Assembly (NCBI RefSeq): GCF_020283565.1
Contig: NC_060061.1
Coordinates: forward strand, 27,875,362-27,939,361
Direction of reading: 5' to 3'
Origin: Trifolium pratense
Taxonomy: Eukaryota; Streptophyta; Magnoliopsida; Fabales; Fabaceae
Length of the DNA stretch: 64,000 nt
Shown: positions 24,601 through 34,850 of the stretch, piece after piece
Layout: each line of letters begins with the position of its first letter
How positions within the stretch are numbered: the first letter of the stretch is position 1
Translations under genes and position numbers: made by a program
Notes under the pieces: model-generated
Database searches by the model: none
What the model saw: the letters and a program-made list of their open reading frames with translations, nothing else
Told to the model about the DNA's origin: nothing

Positions 24601-26450
24601 ATAAAGATGCATATAAAAAATATTTGTTCACCCATGATAAAGTATATAAATACAAAAACTGAAGGGAATAACGACCAAAGATGCAGATAAAATATAATAT
24701 TGAAATATTTAATTGATATAGTTGAAATGAACAACTAACAAAGCAGTGCTACATTACTCAACAGATTTCTTTGAAGTAGTGTTACATTGTTCAACAGATT
24801 TCTTTAAAACTATGCAATGGTAGAAAAAGGAAAAAAGCTGAACAAAAATCTAACCTTATCCAAATGTTCATAAATGTTTGCCTCAACAGGCCATTCAGAT
24901 TGCCTGTGTTGCCCCATTGCCACTGACCCTGCAATTATATAATTGCCAAGGGTTCAATAGCATTAGTACTAAAATTAAAGCCATGCCGTCTGAAACAAGT
25001 TAAGCAAACTTCACTCATGCAAAACATTGACAATAATACTTTTTATGCAATCCTTCCAAAATAACAATTTAGGGTACAATTTGCTTGTGCTTTTTAAAGA
25101 TAAGAACACCTTTAAAAAAAGGTTTATCAAACACACCTTGAACCTTTCAATAGCTCAAAAGTGATTATTTATTGGCATCGATAATGAGATTTTAACTAAT
25201 AAACTTGTACAAAAAAAAACACTAATCGAGCAGACTTCTCTCTTGCACAATTTGAAAAGACCAAATATTAAATATAAAAACATACCTTTTGTAAAATAAT
25301 TACTTGGAACATTTTTAGTATAAAAATATTCAGATTTATATAGTATAAATCATAAAAATAATTTAAAAATAATAATTATTTGGAATATGTGTGTGTCTAT
25401 ATATATATAATATAAATTAATTAGATAAAAGTAAATATTGAAATAGCAGCTATCCCGCTATCCGCTATCCCGGTTTTGAGGTAGGCCGCTCCGCTATCTG
25501 GGATTGACTACTATGATGGTGCATGGATTAAAATCGACCAAAAACAACACGGCAAATTATTTTAGGGACTAAACCAAAACAGATGTATATAATAGGTATT
25601 TAACATGCTATTTAAGCTTGTTTTAAAATAAAAAAAAAAGTTACCTAAGCTGATATATACAGTGACTAAATTGTTTTTTATTTTTTTTTCCACCCTTTTA
25701 TAAGTCAACAGAAGGCATGCCAAAACTTTAGAAACATGAATTGCAATTAGAAAACCTAGTTTACCTAACGATGCACCAAATGCACCTGGAGGCGGGGAAT
25801 CAAATTCCATCCCAAGAATGGGTCCGTCCTCTCTCAATGGCTCCCCCAACTGTCTTTCCACAAATGCAGCAACTCGTAACTCCTGTATAGTCCGATGAGA
25901 TTCATGGTAACTACTGCTATCCATTGCAGGCAATGCCATCATCCTAGGAAATGCCATCATCCCACGCTGTGCCACGAATTGCGGCGAGTCCACATTACCA
26001 ATTGGTCTCAAGACAGAAACCAAACCATGATCATGCCTGACACCCTCCTCGAATGGAGCCGAAGTTAGCGCGACGTCGACCTCCTTCTTAACCATCACCG
26101 GTGCAGCCTTCTTATCCTTCTGTCTCCGGTGACAGAACCACATCTGCAACTGACGATCAGACAAGCCCAACTTGACAGATAACTCAGCCCTAATTGCCTC
26201 AGAAGGGTAAGACTCAGCTGAACCACCAAAAAATGCAAAATCCCATAAAACTAAAGTTCACATTTCAGCACAAATTCATAACAACTCAAAGAGATGAAAA
26301 CAAAAAAATGGGTTAAATTTATTTTAACTTACCAGCATAAGTTTTTTCAAGAATCTCTAACTGCGAAGCAGACTTCATTTTGCGTTTGACCTTGTTCTCT
26401 TCCTCTAGTGAGTTGTTCTTCTTCTCCTCTCCTTCTGAACAAACCTCCAT
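9682..26450 (-). CDS. RLT1/RLT2-like: Homeobox-DDT domain protein, RLT1/RLT2 type (ISWI partner)
   Basis: RINGLET proteins bind ISWI remodellers (CHR11/CHR17 in Arabidopsis) in the nucleus and restrain flowering and organ-identity programmes. I joined 18 exons with GT/AG borders: 26450-26333, 26217-25765, 24928-24855, 24572-24162, 24088-23999, 23912-23748, 23663-23441, 21262-21162, 17180-17094, 16840-16688, 16597-16445, 15503-15294, 15168-14491, 14393-13833, 13128-12514, 11912-11808, 11014-10751, 10467-9682. They give 1748 codons without a stop; known RLT proteins have about 1700. In order: homeodomain (~24-83, with LSDRQLQMWFCHRR), charged helical KEEERLLRERQ region (~383-437), DDT domain (~546-604), HARE-HTH domain (~690-810), WHIM-type motif VEERLHALVALI (~945), WSD motif RRRNRYWQF (~1119), cysteine pairs of a zinc-ribbon type (~1272-1310), basic stretch and acidic C-terminal tail. 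Intron 8 (17181-21161) holds a young LTR element in antisense orientation. RLT1 versus RLT2 cannot be settled by eye. Confidence 0.93.
11544..11568. repeat. (TG)n microsatellite
   Basis: About twelve TG dinucleotides inside intron 16 of the RLT-type gene (11015-11807). Confidence 0.9.
13513..13640 (+). repeat. Au-like SINE fragment in an RLT intron
   Basis: The stretch has a GTTAGAGTTGTTG head, GGTTGTGGGTTC in B-box position, and the tail CTTGGACCCTGTCATGGCGG followed by GAGCATTGCATGAC. That tail matches the conserved 3' part of the plant Au SINE family (GGACCC...GCGGGAGC...TGCAC). It lies in intron 14 (13129-13832), opposite to the host gene. Confidence 0.55.
15873..15958. repeat. Three 30-bp tandem units
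   Basis: AAGATGGTGCAACCC recurs at 15873, 15903 and 15933, each of the first two copies followed by GCTGCG and a poly-A run. It lies in intron 11 of the RLT-type gene (15504-16444). Confidence 0.85.
17407..17781 (+). repeat. Left LTR of the non-autonomous element
   Basis: It is identical by eye to the right LTR except for one base (TTTTCTGC here, TTTTCGGC there). Confidence 0.93.
17827..20406 (+). CDS. 859-residue retroelement ORF, function unknown, chromodomain-like end
   Basis: The start is placed at the first ATG after the primer-binding site (MDARFDSMEQ); an earlier in-frame ATG lies inside the LTR. Residues 1-60 form a coiled-coil-like segment (MEQKLGNIETKLQQIRQML) as at the start of chromovirus gag proteins. 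About 90-290 is proline- and charge-rich linker. About 290-830 is unrecognised, hydrophobic and partly helical, with two PWDPGK-type motifs (Trp at ~608 and ~783) and no zinc knuckle or pol motif. The end reads GEVEVLVKWE, the first half of a chromodomain; the frame then stops at TGA and the next codons read LPEFENSWE, so the stop appears to replace a glycine codon. A shifted frame at 20458-20505 carries an FPRF...GGG ending typical of chromovirus pol. I assign no function. Confidence 0.75.
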   Translation: MDARFDSMEQKLGNIETKLQQIRQMLLEQQSRPPVTVEQFRELIQEERARRNRLRGQPRGRVHHYHEEEEWSDNSAWSWDSHQPPQTDGGNHNFYDVREETHLNKSEFQPETIVMKVSETTVKVETEKIRVLSTMADNDCVHRSAVQPSPTWQNTTRPVTAPPQRVLPLKPLKSPNAELNHHRSQTPRLPSKPLDTGRSVTVLSQRSSPDSDLHERISANTDIQERKEQVIVIKPPPKPPDLYRLVLVPPWREPPDMGVEISLMENVEGFLLLKKERRVVLISYMVGLALNSVDLTWIRKEDQRANGSIGKVGISFNIMGQTQIKFCLILKELAMWAGIELLSLVQFNDNNWIMKKEGVGTVDYMNLKGIETGQCFVLGELGQTLDPMDLVQCYHITSVQEKRFCNGMALCWRILTHLLPPNDDYSVLQGGGKLHGNAHYAERMYEYMVMLTIQVDDDLVRGYTKEIEVMLHEQFLFDNLLEFIRSLKEFVDPRNTTKFLKFIILVLNGRNMKEETISVHLFIHTMNCYMEDIESGFLMLLEKPIAYALDPLDTSMEVFIFLAGPMIDYVRASVILKESNCRSPRDRVSEVVLQIRLFEADSTSFQPWDPGKEPILGSEYGIDQWPFCIAYALVLCYILRLSKHENYKFSKIIGGLGDMLITTFEFQEGVNFCNQSCLQKFLEIIIFSSILKFSKNATQVMVSKEVPRSLASIIIWKDKFVLKFLDFLQAVHAMFMKSSTSDKFLTTFLMFTWNLSVCYLEGLFHLANVKMVVLNSSVRIIPWDPGKFNVFMAKVACECYWRNFLSIYCLLNWVFGRRNHFQPLPTGLNEESQLEPEPEEALDTRRNDQGEVEVLVKWE
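20506..20880 (+). repeat. Right LTR of the non-autonomous element
   Basis: 375 bp, preceded by a polypurine tract (20491-20502) and followed by the GTTCA duplication. The frame at 20652-20861 duplicates one in the left LTR and is not a gene. Confidence 0.93.
21558..21855 (-). repeat. Two copies of a ~123-bp repeat with snRNA-promoter-like boxes
   Basis: Copies at 21558-21680 and 21733-21855 share GGGGAACCCTCCCTTAAAAG, CACTTAAATACTCC and CATCCCATACTAC on the plus strand. On the minus strand each has a USE-like box followed by TATTTAAG. They lie in intron 7 of the RLT-type gene (21263-23440). Confidence 0.75.
21792..21834 (-). promoter_or_regulatory. USE plus TATA-like box resembling a plant snRNA promoter
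   Basis: On the minus strand GTCCCACATCG (21834-21824) fits the plant upstream sequence element RTCCCACATCG. TATTTAAG (21799-21792) follows after 24 bp, the short spacing known from RNA polymerase III-type plant snRNA promoters. The other copy has CCCCACATCA and a 26-bp gap. No snRNA coding sequence was recognised downstream. Confidence 0.45.
21968..22282. mobile_element. Foldback Mutator-type MITE (315 bp)
   Basis: Left end GGTTTAATTGCA and inverted right end GGCTTAATTGCA continue as long arms sharing TTTATTTTAG and GTTTAAAAAGTTT. Flanks TTATATAAA (21959-21967) and TAATATAAA (22283-22291) match at 8 of 9 positions, consistent with a Mutator-like 9-bp duplication. A CACGTGG-type motif occurs in both arms (ACGTGGCACC, CCACGTGGAC). 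Confidence 0.7.
22283..23098. other. Intron sequence with GATATCC(G)CGG-rich repeat debris
   Basis: 22570-23000 is rich in degenerate GATATCCGCGG / GGATATCTGCAG motifs in both orientations, as found in dispersed plant repeats. No coding region is seen. It belongs to intron 7 of the RLT-type gene. Confidence 0.35.
23099..23315 (+). repeat. Probable short copia solo LTR in an RLT intron
   Basis: 217 bp beginning TGTTAGGAC and ending TTCTTAACA, with the pyrimidine-rich 3' part (ATCTCTCACTTTC) usual for small copia LTRs. AATTT stands on both sides (23093-23097 and 23316-23320), with one extra C on the left, so the duplication is imperfect. Confidence 0.5.
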
Positions 26451-27169
26451 AGATGAAGAAGATAAAGCTGAAAACCCTAACAAATTGAACCCTAAGGAAC
26501 AATAACTCTTGCCCTACAGAAAAGGCAAAATCCACACTGAGAAAGAAACCCAGAAACGAAAATGACGAAAAAGAAGGAAGAGTATTCCAAATTGGTCCAA
26601 AAAATCAGAGCTTGTAGAGTGGGTAGAAGTGTGAATTTGGAGTTTCTCTCTCTAACAAAAAATCAGCAGAAGCAACCATTTCTCTATCTCTATCTCAGTG
26701 TGTTACTATTTTGTGTGATTGAGATGTGTGGTTAGATTTTGGGGAATAGCAAAAAGATTAATTAATAGAGTATAGTAGTGGGTAATGAGATTACACTAAA
26801 AAATGAAGTAGAAGAAGAATGCAACAATATGATACGATACTACTAAGTGTAAAATAGTAGTCATAGAAAAAGGTATATGTAATTGTTGTATGATGTGTTG
26901 TGATTAATGAAATAGAAAGTTGTTGTTGGAGGAAGAAATGAAGCAACAGTAGTCCATCTCCCAATCGCTGCCATTTAGTATTGACTTGTTTGTGTCACCT
27001 TTTCGATTTTTAAGTTTATCGTAATGTAGGAGTAATGCTCAAAAAGAAGAAGAAAAACAAATTATAATTAAAATTTAGGTGTGGTGAAAGGGATTTGTAT
27101 TTGATTAATTAATAGAAAATTACTCTGGTCACTCTATTCATTAGTCGCGCTCTATGAGTTTCTCGTTAA
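26451..27169 (-). promoter_or_regulatory. 5' UTR and promoter region of the RLT-type gene
   Basis: Directly upstream of the ATG at 26450, pyrimidine-rich on the minus strand (CTCTCTCTAT type runs around 26640-26690), as in many plant 5' UTRs. Farther up it is AT-rich. A transcription start or TATA box was not fixed. Confidence 0.35.
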
Positions 27170-27480
27170 ATCATTTCGTTATTTAAGTAGCGGATGTTAT
27201 AAAAATGAAAAAATATTCTGCCAAGATTTTTATAACGTCAGTTACTTAAGTAGCGGACGTTGTAAAAATCTAGGCATGATGTTTTTTCGTCAAAATTTCT
27301 CATTTTTATAACGCTCACTACTTATAAGTAGCGGATGTTATAGAAATCTTGGTAAGATGTTTTTTTCTCAAAAATATCATTTTTATAACGTCCTCTTATA
27401 AAAATAAATTTTTTGAGGAAAAAATACTCTCATATGTAGAATCCGCTATTTAAGTAGCGGACAGAGGTATATTGGTAAAT
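27170..27480. repeat. Repeated AGTAGCGGAYGTTRTAAAAAT motifs in both orientations
   Basis: TAAGTAGCGGA(T/C) occurs at least four times (27186, 27251, 27324 and 27453 area), and the inverted ATTTTTATAACG(T/C)C three times. The stretch can fold on itself. Family not recognised. Confidence 0.5.
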
Positions 27481-27847
27481 TCGTATGGTGCATCCCAGAA
27501 TTAGTAGGTGGTAAAAGTAAATTCATATGATACGATGATGGGTCAGGATTATCTCCCGTGGACATATAAAGGGAGGATGCCCGGAGTCCGGTGTTGAAAT
27601 TTGCCAATCAATTAAGGGGAAATAGTCATTTTGATCCCTCAATGTGTAACTCGCTGTTATTTTGGTCCCTTACTGAGGAAAAACTACTAAATAGTCCATA
27701 AATCTGCATTCCGATAGTCAGTTTAGTCCATGGTGTTAACTTTGGCCGTTAACTCAACAAAAAAGCTGACGTAACACTTTTTGGACACACATCAGCTTGC
27801 TGAGTTGGCACTAGGGACGAGGAAACAACCATTTTGATCCCTGAATG

Positions 27848-29151
27848 TGTTGGTGTAAGCCCTAGAGGCCAATTATTTATAATTGCATGATACTTGTATT
27901 GGATAATTTACTTATTAAATAAAGGTTTTTCTTTATTATGTTTATGTGTTAAATAATAATAGAGTCCCTAGAATAGTAAGTTCATTGAATGGAACGTTAA
28001 GTGTGACTTAATCGTGAGAATCCATTACACATGAGAACATTATTCTTAAAACATCTGTAGTCGAGCTTTACTGTGAATTGGGATAACATCAAAACATAGA
28101 GACTATTATGTTGGTAGACTGATGATCACATCTCACGGATCATAGATAAAGAGTTATCAAGTCTTCACATAGATATAAATATTAAGAGTAATATTTATAT
28201 CGGATTGACCCACCATGAGAATACTACATAGTATGTTATGAAATGTCATAAGATATTCTCATAGTGATAAGTGGTGTATTCCACCCTTCGACCTGGAACC
28301 ACTATGTTCCCTAGATGTAGGAGTGTAGTACTTTGTCGCCATTCAAAGTTATCCGTAACAGGATGACTATAAAGTTGGTTGATGGGTATTCCACGAATTA
28401 TGCTAAGGGACATGAGTGACCTAGATGAAATTTACCCCTTCTACATAACAGGAGATATGTCTATGGGCCCAATATTGAACTTAACAAGGGTGACGTACTA
28501 TGTCTTGTGTTCAATATAGACATAAGGGTAAAAGGGTAATTATACACATGAGTTTTATCACAGAAAGGTTTGTCAGATCACGTGACATTCTTGTGACTTG
28601 GGTAGCAGTGATGTGTTGCTAGATACCGCTCACTGTTTATAATATTAAGATTAATATTATTGCCAACGTCATAAGAACCTACAGGGTCACACACATAAGG
28701 ACAGTCGATATGGAAGAAATAAGTAAGACTTATTTTGAGGGTGCGATTAGTGAAAAACAGTTTTGGGCTTAAGAAGACCAAACACCGTTTGACCCAACTG
28801 ACCACACAAGAAACTCTATAAATAGAAGCTTGTGTAGTTCAGTTTGTTTTTTTTTGCTTTTTCACAATTCGTTTTCAGAGAAACCCTAAAACTCTGAAAC
28901 CCTAACCGCACTTCCTAAGCCTTCATCTTGTAGCAGCTAGCACTGAAAGTTGAAGACCTGTTCGTGTGGACTAGCTAGAGGTGCTGCCGTCGTGTGGTGC
29001 TTGTGATCAATAAGAGAAGCAAAGAGTTTGATGTTTCAGTTCTACAAAGGTATAACGTTTAACTCTGATCATGCCCATTCGCAAGGATTCAGTGAAGGAA
29101 ATTTTAATTCCGCTGCGTTTTAATCTCTTTTATACACGCTATTCTCCTTCA
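27848..29151 (+). repeat. 5' LTR of the copia element
   Basis: 1304 bp. A TATA-like CTATAAATAG is visible at 28815-28824. The antisense frame at 28578-28805 recurs in the 3' LTR and is not a gene. Confidence 0.95.
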
Positions 29152-30834
29152 GTGGTATCAGAGCCACTTGTGAAACCATGAATCGGTTTTGTTGTTATTT
29201 ACAGTTTTATTAATATGATCAGAATCGGTATTAATAATAATAATAATAACAAAGATTAATAAAATTTGAATGATCAATCTTAACATATATGTGATATATG
29301 GTATAATTCTGATACGACATCATTGTATGTGATATACTGATAGTATCATTCGTTGAAAGTTTTAAGTGATTGTCGTGAGCATGGATGATTGTGAGCGTGA
29401 GCTTCGGAACCGATAATTGGTGAAGCATCATATATCCAATCGTCTGTGATGAACAAAATCCTGAAACGTTTTGATGAATGGTCGTTGTATTAGGGTTTAT
29501 AACAATACAAGTGTTGTGTTGTTATATAAATAGAACATATTGTTCATTGAAAGTTTTAAGTGATTATCGTGAGCATGGATGATTGTGAGCGTGAGCTTCG
29601 GAACCGATAACTGGTGAAGCATCATATATCCAATCGTCTGTGATGAACAAAATCCTGAAACGTTTTGATGAATGATTACTGTATTAGGGTTTGTAACAAT
29701 ACAAGGGTTGTGTTGTTATACAAACAGAGTACGGCTAGGGTTTATATATGAAGCATCAAGTGTTGGTGCGATTAGGATTCACTGATGAAGTGTTCATCGA
29801 AATTTAGCTTCCGGGGCTCCGCCCCCGGCTAACTCTGCGTAAGGTGATCAATCATGGTATTTTATTAATTGGACTAATTTAATAATAATAAATTATGTGT
29901 TTATTGTTATTAAAGTTGCATGATGAATGGTTATGGCCTTAGTTCTTCTTTTCGTTTTATTTGGGATTTTAAATACGGCCTGCGTGTCGTGCCTCTCTTA
30001 TATTCTCTTGATGTAATTTCTCTTCTCATCTCACCCCCTCGTATGAACACGAGTTTCTTGTAGTGATGTAATATAAGATTAGCAAATAGGACAGGAAGGA
30101 CAGCAATGAAGATCTATCTTGGAGAAGTATAGGTCGTTCTTAGATATAGCATAGGTTCTCTCATTGGCTTGAGGGAACAATCACGCTAGGGGCCATAACC
30201 ATGTCACTTTATTATATTATGTATGTTGATGCATGTTATGTATGGAGTGACGTCATTGTATGTAAGCCGTGGTAAGGTGAGATCAAATTAATTATAAAAG
30301 TCCTCAAAGGAATTAATATTAAGTTTTATCGCTTTCCAACGAATAGCGCCCTTCAAGATCAATATCGATCAATGTAGGTTTTGCCAACGCGAAGTGCATT
30401 GTCAATATTGATAAGTTGCGGTGAGGTAATTTGTTTATCCGATCGCTATTTAATGGGTCTAACTTAACTGAATAAAATATAATAAGATTATATGACTTTA
30501 GAAGCAAGTATTGGGTTATTCCATGTGATGGATTAGAATAAGCGTTATTCACCCAATAGAAAGGATATGAGAGTTGTATGAGATACAATTGGAAAGGAGT
30601 TTCCTACCTAAATAACTAAATTTTGTGTAATCAGCCCAACGCTGACTTAAAACGAAGTGAAATATGGATCTCATTCTCACTAGAAAATCTTCCAACGGGA
30701 TTTTCCGAATCAAATGTCGAGGGTCATTTGTTTTGAGTAAAATAGTGGGAGCACATGTTTAATTAAAGGCCTAATTAAATGTGTATTAAAATTGTTCAAT
30801 ACTTATATTTTCACTTTTACAATTGTAGATCACC
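29152..30834 (+). other. Copia leader: primer-binding site, duplication, GC-rich hairpin
   Basis: The primer-binding site is at 29153-29165. A ~194-bp tandem duplication starts with TTGAAAGTTTTAAGTGATT at 29353 and again at 29547. A GC-rich hairpin, CCGGGG...CCCCGG (29811-29828), stands out in otherwise AT-rich sequence. A long untranslated leader of about 1.7 kb before gag is large for a copia element. Confidence 0.8.
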
Positions 30835-33800
30835 ATGTCAAACACCAATACTTCGAACAACATTTTGCGAAGCATTCTTGACAAAGAGAAATTGTCCGGG
30901 ACAAATTTTCTTGATTGGCATCGTAACTTGAGGATAGTCCTCATGCACGAGAAAAAGCTGTATGCTATTGAGGAGCCCCAACCTAACCCTGAGGATGAAC
31001 CTGCGGCCAATGCTCCTAAGGCTCAAAGGGATGCTTATCATAAGCGTCTTGATGATGCCATGGATGCAAAGTGCCTCATGCTGGCTACCATGACCTCTGA
31101 GCTTCAGAAACAACATGAGGACATGTATGCGTTCGATATGATCGAACACTTAAAGACGCTCTACCAAGAGCAAGCCAGGATTGAGAGGTTTGAGGTTTCC
31201 AAAGCCCTGTTTTCAGCCAAGCTATCTGAGGGATCTCTAGTAAGTCCACATGTGCTCAAGATGATTGGGTACGTGGGGAACTTAGAAAAATTGGGATTTC
31301 CACTCGGAAATGAGCTTGCAACTGATCTGATCCTGCAATCGTTGTCGGAGAGTTTTAATCAGTTTGTTCTGAACTTCACCATGTCGGACATGGAGAAGAC
31401 TCTGCCACAACTGCTAGGCATGTTGAGGCAAGCTGAGCAGAACATGGAAACAAAAGGGAAGTCCAACCATGTTCTTATGATTGTCAATGGAAACAAAGGG
31501 AAGGGCAACAAAGGGAAGGGAGGCAAAGGGAAGGGCAACAAAGGGAAGGGAGGCAAAGGGAAGGGCAAGGAAGTTGCCAAACCCAAACCTACCCCTCAAG
31601 CTTTGAAGCCCACTAGGGGAGTTGCAAAGGAGGGTAGGTGCTTCCACTGTAACAGGACTGGACATTGGAAGAGGAACTGCCCAAAATACCTGGAAGATAA
31701 AAAGAATGGAGTAGAGAGCTCCAATTCAGCAGGTATCTTTGTTATTGAAATTAATTTATCTACTTCTTCTACATGGGTATTAGATACCTGATGTGGTTCT
31801 CACATTTGTACTAATGTGCAGGGGCTGCAAAGGAGTAGAGGATTGGCTAAAGGTGAAGTCGACCTACGAGTGGGAAATGGAGCAAGAGTTGCCGCGTTAG
31901 CTGTAGGAGTTTATGCTTTAACTTTACCTAGTGGACTAATAATACAGTTAGAGAACTGTTTTTATGTACCTGCCATTAGCAGGAATATTATTTCTGTTTC
32001 TTGTTTGGATAAACTTGGTTTTTCATTCATAATAAAGAACAATTGTTGCTCCATTTATATGAATGATATCTTTTATGCCAATGCACAAATGAGTAATGGA
32101 TTATATATTCTTGACCTTGAAATGCCAATTTATAACATCGATACTAAAAGGATAAAACGAAATGAGTTAAATCCTACTTACCTTTGGCATTGTTGCTTAG
32201 GCCATATAAGCGAGAAACGTATTTCCAAGCTCCATAAAGATGGGCTCTTGGATCCATTTGATTATGAATCATTTGAAGAATGCAGATCTTGCTTAATGGG
32301 GAAAATGACAAAGGCCCCATTCACTGGTAAAGGTGAAAGGGCAAATGATCTGTTGGTTCTCATACATACTGATGTGTGTGGACCATTTAACACACCTGCC
32401 AGAGGAGGTTTTCAGTACTTCATCATATTTACTGATGACTACAGTAGATATGGGTATGTATACCTAATGAAGCATAAGTCGGAATCCTTTGAAAAGTTCA
32501 AAGAATTTAAAAATGAAGTACAAAACCAACTAAGAAAGAAAATCAAAACCCTTCGATCAGATCGAGGAGGTGAGTATTTAAGCCTAGAGTTTAATGACCA
32601 TCTAAAAGAGTGTGGGATCTTATCCCAACTCACTCCTCCTGGAACACCACAATGGAATGGTGTGTCTGAGAGAAGAAACCGAACCTTGTTGGACATGGTG
32701 CGGTCTATGATGAGTCACGCTGATCTTCCAAACTCCTTTTGGGGACACGCCCTATTAACAACAGCTTATACACTTAACCGTGTTCCTTCTAAAACGGTTG
32801 AAAAGACACCATATGAGATGTGGAGTGGCAAGAAACCACATATGTCTTACTTAAAGATTTGGGGTTGCGAAGTTTATGTAAGACGCCAAATTTCTACTAA
32901 ACTTGAACCTAAATCTGACAAGTGTTTCTTTGTGGGATATCCTAAAGAGACAAAAGGATAATACTTCTACAATCCTTCCGAGGGCAAAGTGTTTGTCGCT
33001 AGGACAGGAGTATTCATAGAAAAGGATTTTGTTTCCAAAGGAATCAGTGGGAGGAAAGTAGATCTTGAAGAAATTCATGATCCACAAAGTAATGACACAC
33101 CAATGGAGGAACAAGAGCAGGATGCACAAGAGGTTGTGGCAGAGAGTCCTACTCAAGTAACACAAGAACCGCGTAGGTCTAACAGGATACGTCAAGAACC
33201 TGAAAGATATGGATATTTCATATCGGAGCAAGGTGATGTATTACTCATGGATCAAGATGAGCCTGTGACTTACCAAGAGGCTATTACTGGCCCTGAATCT
33301 GAGAAGTGGCTAGAAGCCATGAAATCTGAAATGGATTCCATGTACACAAATCAAGTTTGGAACTTGGAAGCTCCTGATAGGATCAAACCCATAGGATGCA
33401 AGTGGGTCTTCAAGAAGAAGACTGACATGGATGGAAAGGTACAAACCTACAAAGCGCGATTGGTTGCTAAAGGTTTCAAACAAATTCATGGGGTAGACTA
33501 TGATGAAACATTTTCACCAGTTGCGATGATCAAATCCATTCGGATCTTACTTGCCATCGCTGCATACTATGATTATGAAATCTGGCAGATGGATGTAAAA
33601 ACTGCCTTCCTTAATGGGAGTCTCCTTGAGGATGTGTACATGACACAACCTGAAGGCTTTTGCATTCCAGGAGAAGACAAAAAGATATGCAAATTACATC
33701 GATCAATCTACGGATTGAAGCAAGCTTCCAGAAGTTGGAATCTTCGTTTTGATGAAACTGTAAAGTAGTACGGATTCATTCAAAATGAAGATGAGCCTTG

Positions 33801-34836
33801 TGTTTACAAGAAGGTAAGTGGGAGCATAGTCGCATTCCTAGTATTATATGTAGATGACATATTACTAATAGGAAACGACATCCCTACCTTGCAACAAGTT
33901 AAAACTTGGTTAGGGAATTGCTTTTCTATGAAAGATCTGGGTGAAGCAGCCTATATATTAGGAATAAGAATCTATAGAGATAGATCACAGAAACTGCTTG
34001 GCCTAAGCCAGAGTACATACATAGATAAAGTGTTAAGACGCTTTAATATGCATGATTCCAAGAAAGGATTCATTCCTATGCAACATGGCCTATGTCTTTC
34101 AAAGACACAGTCTCCTTCATCTAAGGAAGAAAGGGACCGCATGAGTAAGATCCCTTATGCATCGGCTATAGGATCTATCATGTATGCCATGATATGTACT
34201 CGACCAAATGTTTCATATGCCTTAAGCGCAACAAGCCGTTATCAGTCTGATCCTGGTGAGGCTCATTGGGTGGCTGTCAAGAACATCCTTAAATACTTAA
34301 GGAGGACTAGAGACTCATTCCTAATATATGGAGGCCAAGAAGAGCTAAATGTAATTGGTTACACTGATGCTAGCTTCCAAACAGATAGGGATGACTTTAG
34401 GTCGCAATCAGGCTATGTGTTTTGCATAAATGGTGGCGCTGTGAGCTGGAAGAGTTCAAAGCAAGATACAGTTGCTGATTCTACAACCGAAGCTGAGTAC
34501 ATTGCTGCATCAAATGCAGCAAAGGAAGCTGTTTGGATAAAGAAGTTCATTACTGAACTTGGCATATTCCCTAGCATTGTGGATCCCATTGAATTATTTT
34601 GTGACAACAATGGTGCAATCGCACAAGCTAAGGAACCTAGATCTCACCAAAAGTCCAAACACATACTCAGGCGCTATCATCTTATTCGAGAAATAATTGA
34701 TAGAGGAGATGTGAAAATATGCAGAGTACCAACACTTGACAATGTTGCTGATCCACTTACAAAGCCTCTTGCAAAGCCGAAGTATGAGGGCCACACTAGG
34801 GGCATAGGTATTAGGAGTATGCCTGATTGGCTCTAG
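30835..34836 (+). pseudogene. Copia gag-pol polyprotein with three in-frame stop codons
   Basis: One reading frame runs from ATG 30835 to TAG 34834-34836 (1334 codons), interrupted by TGA at 31789, TAA at 32959 and TAG at 33766, with no frameshift seen. Gag has a CX2CX4HX4C zinc knuckle (CFHCNRTGHWKRNC, from residue ~269) after a Lys/Gly repeat. The protease active site D-T-G is broken by the first stop, which takes the place of the glycine. Integrase shows the HHCC finger (WHCCLGHI...CRSC) and catalytic Asp, Asp, Glu (HTDVCGPF, TDDYSRYGY, GVSERRNRT). Reverse transcriptase has QMDVKTAFLNG and YVDD (33847-33858). RNase H has YTDASFQ and TTEAEYIA. Such a copy could move only with proteins supplied by a relative (inference). 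Confidence 0.93.
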
Positions 34837-34850
34837 TGCTAGTGGGAGAT

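Noticed and set aside
28578..28805. 75-codon antisense frame present twice (also at 35581-35808)
   Set aside because: It is duplicated only because it lies in both LTRs of the copia element.
31359..31665. Antisense frames rich in Pro, Phe and Leu opposite copia gag
   Set aside because: They are mirror images of the Lys/Gly-rich gag repeat and have no independent support.
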